From: Streptomyces caniscabiei | GTDB taxonomy: Bacteria; Actinomycetota; Actinomycetes; Streptomycetales; Streptomycetaceae | Reading direction: 5' to 3' | Length of the DNA: 64,000 nt | NCBI RefSeq assembly: GCF_014930365.1 | Contig: NZ_JABXWI010000001.1 | Coordinates: forward strand, 62,001-126,000 | Part shown: positions 61,488 through 64,000 of the stretch, piece after piece | How positions within the stretch are numbered: the first letter of the stretch is position 1 | Layout of the letters: each line of letters begins with the position of its first letter | The notes under the pieces: generated by a model | The model's input: only the letters and a program-made list of their open reading frames with translations | Told to the model about the DNA's origin: nothing | The model's database searches: none | Made by a program: the position numbers and the translations under genes

Positions 61488-62186
61488 ATGCCCGAGTACC
61501 CGAACCATCCCCGCATCGCGCAGACCCTCCTCGACCAGCAGAGCCAGATCAACGCGCTCACCGCGGAGCGGGACGGGGTGTACCGCGAACGCGCCCAGCT
61601 CCTCGCGCTCCTCGCCGCACTCCACCCCTCGGTCATCGCGCCCGCATCCGACGTCGACGAGGACGGCTGGCAGATCCTGTACCTGCGGATCGGCGGCAAG
61701 CAGGCGTCATGGCACATCGCGCCCCGCGACGCCGACCTGTACGCCCACGTCGAGCACGTGCCCGCCGACGACCGACGGGCGCAATGGGACGGCCACACGA
61801 CCGAGCAGAAGTACGCCCACATCGGCCAGCACGCCGCCCAGCTCTACGCGGAAGCCCGCGGCCGAGTCGATACCCCGCTGACGCCTGGCGAGGCTACCGA
61901 GCCGGAGAAGACCGCCCGCGTGTTCGCTGCCCTACATCAGTCCGCCGAGCAGAACGTGAGCCGCGTCATCGTCCTCTACGAGCGGTGGGTGAAGGCCGGG
62001 CCGCCGCCGCTCGGCACGTCTGTCTCGCGCTGGTGGGACGCACGTCTGATCGAACTGCGCGCCGCTCTCGGCGAGACCAAAGAGCAGCCGTCAGCACCTT
62101 GCGAGCAGCACCCCGACGCGGTCGTCATCGGCGGCATGTGCGGCGGCTGCACCCAGTACCCCAGCGACATGGTGAAGGAGCACTGA
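61488..62186 (+). CDS. mobile-element protein, unknown
   Basis: 232 residues from ATG 61488. Coiled-coil start (TLLDQQSQINALTAERDGVY), a central mixed region, and a C-terminal CEQHPDAVVIGGMCGGCTQY with three Cys and a His. Function unknown. Confidence 0.55.
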   Translation: MPEYPNHPRIAQTLLDQQSQINALTAERDGVYRERAQLLALLAALHPSVIAPASDVDEDGWQILYLRIGGKQASWHIAPRDADLYAHVEHVPADDRRAQWDGHTTEQKYAHIGQHAAQLYAEARGRVDTPLTPGEATEPEKTARVFAALHQSAEQNVSRVIVLYERWVKAGPPPLGTSVSRWWDARLIELRAALGETKEQPSAPCEQHPDAVVIGGMCGGCTQYPSDMVKEH

Positions 62187-62189
62187 CCC

Positions 62190-62600
62190 ATGGCCCCCGA
62201 GCCGCAACTCACCGACGAGCAGCGTGAGCAGCTGCTCCGCTCCGTCGCCGCCGTCTCCGCATCTGTCCACGAGTTCATCCAGGCCTGCGTTCCAATCGTG
62301 CAGGCTGCCGCTCGGCAGTACGCGCAGATCACTCTGGCGCTCCAGGCCACGGGCTACCTCGACGAGAACGGCAAGCCCATCAAGCTCCGCCGCTGTGGAG
62401 CGGGCAGCCAGGCGCCCAACGCCCTCGGTAACGAGCGCTGCACTCTCCCCGCCGAACACGACGGCCGCCACGCCGACGGAACCCTGACGTGGCCGCGTAC
62501 GACCGACGACAAGCCACCCAAGGAGCGCTGCGACTGCCCGTCCACCCAGGCCGGGCTGGAACTGTGCGAGCAATGCCCCGAGTGGACGAAGGCGGTCTGA
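62190..62600 (+). CDS. small protein with Cys/His tail
   Basis: 136 residues from ATG 62190. A helical first half is followed by RRCGAGSQAPNALGNERCTL, PAEHDGRHADG and CDCPST...CEQC, a multi-Cys/His region likely to bind metal. Function unknown. Confidence 0.55.
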   Translation: MAPEPQLTDEQREQLLRSVAAVSASVHEFIQACVPIVQAAARQYAQITLALQATGYLDENGKPIKLRRCGAGSQAPNALGNERCTLPAEHDGRHADGTLTWPRTTDDKPPKERCDCPSTQAGLELCEQCPEWTKAV

Positions 62601-62602
62601 CC

Positions 62603-62758
62603 ATGCCGCTGTTTCTGCTCGGCCTGCTGCTCGGCGGCATCTCCGGAGGCGTCACCTACGGCCTCACCGCAGAAGGACAGATCGGCGCGATCGTCGGCGC
62701 CGCAGCCGCCGTACTCACCTGGCTCGGCTGCGCCGCAGTGATCTTCGTCGACGACTGA
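62603..62758 (+). CDS. 51-residue two-span membrane protein
   Basis: From ATG 62603, two bases after the preceding stop. Two hydrophobic spans (PLFLLGLLLGGISGGVTYGL and AIVGAAAAVLTWLGCAAVIF). Function unknown. Confidence 0.55.
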   Translation: MPLFLLGLLLGGISGGVTYGLTAEGQIGAIVGAAAAVLTWLGCAAVIFVDD

Positions 62759-62850
62759 CACACGACCGGGGCGCGCCCAGCTGTCTGCGCATGCCGAGCG
62801 CGCCCCATAAGCACGACCGCCCCTGCCCCACCTGCACGAAGGGGAGCCCC

Positions 62851-63516
62851 ATGATCTGCACCCTCTGCAAGACCCACAGGATCGAGTACGGCACCCTCTG
62901 CCCCTCCTGCACGCACGACACCGAGGACCGCCTCGTCCGCCTCCCACGGATGTGGGCGTCCCTCGAGGCCTGGCTGATCCCCGGCGCACGCGGCACCGCC
63001 CAGTACGGCGGCCGCGTCCGCCAGCCCGAAGCACCCCTGCCCCTCGACCAGGAGGTCCTCGACCTCCGCTCCGCCGGCGGAATCGTCGGCGTCCTCGAGG
63101 ACTGGCACTCCGCCATCCGCGACGCCCGCGACATGCCCGCACCGCCACGCGCCGGGTCCCTCGCGCGCCGGGTCCGTGACGCAGCCTTCGGCGCCGCCGA
63201 CCAGATCCACTTCATCGCCCTATGGGAGCAGGGCCCGCAGTTGGGCCGGGAGGTGCGCGGCCTGGTCGACCGGGTCCGGGGGGTCGTCCGGCCGGACGAG
63301 GCCGAGGAGAGTTGGCGGCCGAAGTGGCTGGGGTACTGCGTCGCGGTCGACGCGTCCGGGGTGATCTGCGGCGCCCGGATCCCGGCGGCCGTGGACCGGC
63401 CGGTGCAGTGCACGTCGTGCCTGTGCACGTACCCGCCCTCCACATGGCTGACCCTGCGGCGCTTCCAGCCCGGCAACCTGCAGGCCGGCCACGACGAGGA
63501 GCCGGTGGCCGCCTGA
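62851..63516 (+). CDS. zinc-ribbon protein at the end of the rightward operon
   Basis: 221 residues from ATG 62851 with GAAGGGGAG five bases upstream; the upstream in-frame ATG at 62791 lacks a good site. CTLCKTHRIEYGTLCPSC is a four-Cys ribbon at the N-terminus. A helical middle follows, and VICGARI...CTSCLCTYPPSTW forms a second Cys cluster near 185-205. This two-cluster layout is common in actinophage proteins of unknown function. Confidence 0.62.
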   Translation: MICTLCKTHRIEYGTLCPSCTHDTEDRLVRLPRMWASLEAWLIPGARGTAQYGGRVRQPEAPLPLDQEVLDLRSAGGIVGVLEDWHSAIRDARDMPAPPRAGSLARRVRDAAFGAADQIHFIALWEQGPQLGREVRGLVDRVRGVVRPDEAEESWRPKWLGYCVAVDASGVICGARIPAAVDRPVQCTSCLCTYPPSTWLTLRRFQPGNLQAGHDEEPVAA

Positions 63517-63559
63517 CATGCCATCGCGTCACGGCGTAGCGTGTGCCCGGAACACGCCA

Positions 63560-63598
63560 GAGCCCCGCCACCCCAACTCGACTGGGGTGGCGGGGCTC
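63560..63598. terminator. bidirectional terminator
   Basis: A perfect 15-bp stem, GAGCCCCGCCACCCC with GGGGTGGCGGGGCTC, loop AACTCGACT, between the convergent genes ending at 63516 and 63607. Confidence 0.8.
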
Positions 63599-63606
63599 AG
63601 TGCGTT

Positions 63607-63867
63607 CTACGCCTCGTCGTCCTTGGCGAGGTCGGCTCGCTTGCCCTGGCGGATCCCTTCCTGGCGCGTCTTCCAGTACTGGTCGAACCAGGCCACGTCG
63701 TACTCCGGGCGCGAGCTCCCGGGCCTGAAGACAGGAGCCGGCCAGCCCTCGTCGGGATTGGTCGCGAGCCGGTGGATGTACGTCCGGGCCACGCCCGCTC
63801 TCTCTGCGAGTTTCGGGATGGTCATCGTCTCCCTCTCCGGCTCTTGCCGCTCGGGGGCATCGGGCAT
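63607..63867 (-). CDS. AlpA/excisionase-like DNA-binding protein
   Basis: 86 residues from ATG at 63867, chosen because GGGGAGGA lies seven bases upstream; a longer frame would start inside the upstream palindrome. The core TIPKLAERAGVARTYIHRLA (about 15-34) is a helix-turn-helix, followed by EYDVAWFDQYWKTRQEGIRQ, the wing and specificity helix seen in AlpA/MerR-like small regulators. It is alone on the reverse strand between two terminators, under its own promoter. Confidence 0.65.
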   Translation of the reverse strand: MPDAPERQEPERETMTIPKLAERAGVARTYIHRLATNPDEGWPAPVFRPGSSRPEYDVAWFDQYWKTRQEGIRQGKRADLAKDDEA

Positions 63868-63881
63868 GCGGACATCCTCCC

Positions 63882-63912
63882 CGAGAAGTGTGGACAATGT
63901 CCACACTTCTCG
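63882..63912. promoter_or_regulatory. 31-bp near-perfect palindromic operator
   Basis: CGAGAAGTGTGGACA (63882-63896), a single central A, then TGTCCACACTTCTCG (63898-63912): fifteen perfectly paired bases on each side. It begins 15 bases upstream of the ATG at 63867 and about six upstream of its ribosome site, so a bound protein would block this promoter. Autoregulation is the simplest reading. It also contains a DnaA-type TTGTCCACA, probably by chance. Confidence 0.7.
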
Positions 63913-63939
63913 CTACGGTCGTTCTCGGCACAACGGAAA

Positions 63940-63980
63940 ACCCCTCGACCCAATGGAGTTGCACCTCCGGGCCGAGGGGT
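63940..63980 (-). terminator. terminator of a gene beyond the right edge
   Basis: On the reverse strand, ACCCCTCG-G-CCC pairs with GGG-T-CGAGGGGT (one mismatch) and is followed by TTTTCC. A reverse-strand gene therefore probably ends just right of the window. Confidence 0.6.
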
Positions 63981-64000
63981 GGACCCGTCCTGAAGCGAAC

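Noticed and set aside
63564..63574. CCCGCCACCCC shared between the right-hand terminator and the tRNA-Pro 3' end, as a possible second att site
   Set aside because: Only 11 bases match, and they are explained by the 15-bp terminator stem. A tRNA attachment repeat should extend through the T arm, and genes of the element continue on both sides.
63889..63897. TTGTCCACA in the 31-bp palindrome counted as a fifth DnaA box
   Set aside because: The symmetry extends well beyond the 9-mer on both sides, so a dedicated operator explains it better.

Overview
The window is very GC-rich, uses GTG and TTG starts freely, and carries wblA, Crp, a Ssd/CpaE-type protein and a 6C RNA in a gene order typical of the core chromosome of Streptomyces. 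It consists of three blocks: the late end of one integrated phage (about 1-13,560), a core chromosomal segment (about 13,560-44,726), and the integration end of a second mobile element (about 44,727 to beyond 64,000).

Block 1 (1-13,560) reads like the right end of a Siphovirus-type prophage. It holds tail completion and tail assembly chaperone genes with a textbook -1 slippery heptamer, a 1,124-residue tape measure, minor tail proteins, a PGRP-type amidase endolysin, a holin, a coiled-coil membrane protein and a membrane-anchored collagen-like protein, closed by a strong terminator. Beyond it lies a reverse-strand operon of an XRE/DUF5753 regulator, a DUF6879 protein and a small protein, then three tiny forward genes and a second terminator. 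The prophage stops abruptly inside the Walker A motif of a CpaF/TadA-type secretion ATPase, leaving only the N-terminal ~195 codons on the chromosomal side. The integrase and the other half of cpaF must lie left of the window.

Block 2 is ordinary core genome: ssd, a 6C RNA with two C-loop hairpins, a membrane-tethered HAD phosphatase, a Fic-like degenerate protein divergent from a CooC/MinD-type ATPase, a polysaccharide-deacetylase-like lipoprotein, a SulP-carbonic anhydrase fusion, acsA, nhaA, an epoxide-hydrolase-like enzyme, a MarP-type protease, two Nudix hydrolases, nth, crp, a metallo-beta-lactamase-fold hydrolase, RidA, a DUF4177 protein, two tandem ArsA-like ATPases, wblA, a class A PBP, a YqeY protein, a metallophosphoesterase, a Pr6Pr membrane protein and tRNA-Pro(CGG). 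Four perfect TTGTCCACA DnaA-type boxes sit in its intergenic regions.

Block 3 starts at the tRNA-Pro 3' end with a reverse-strand tyrosine recombinase that has a LacI-type helix-turn-helix inserted in its catalytic domain. A divergent regulatory switch follows (an XRE repressor candidate facing an XRE/excisionase-like fusion, with repeated operator-like sites), then about 16 kb of rightward, tightly overlapping small genes. Among these are a Spo11/Topo VI-A-like protein (5Y-CAP plus Toprim), winged-helix proteins and many short Cys-rich proteins. At the far right a reverse-strand AlpA/excisionase-like gene lies behind a 31-bp near-perfect palindrome. No capsid, terminase or conjugation gene is visible in this block, so phage versus integrative element cannot be decided from the window.
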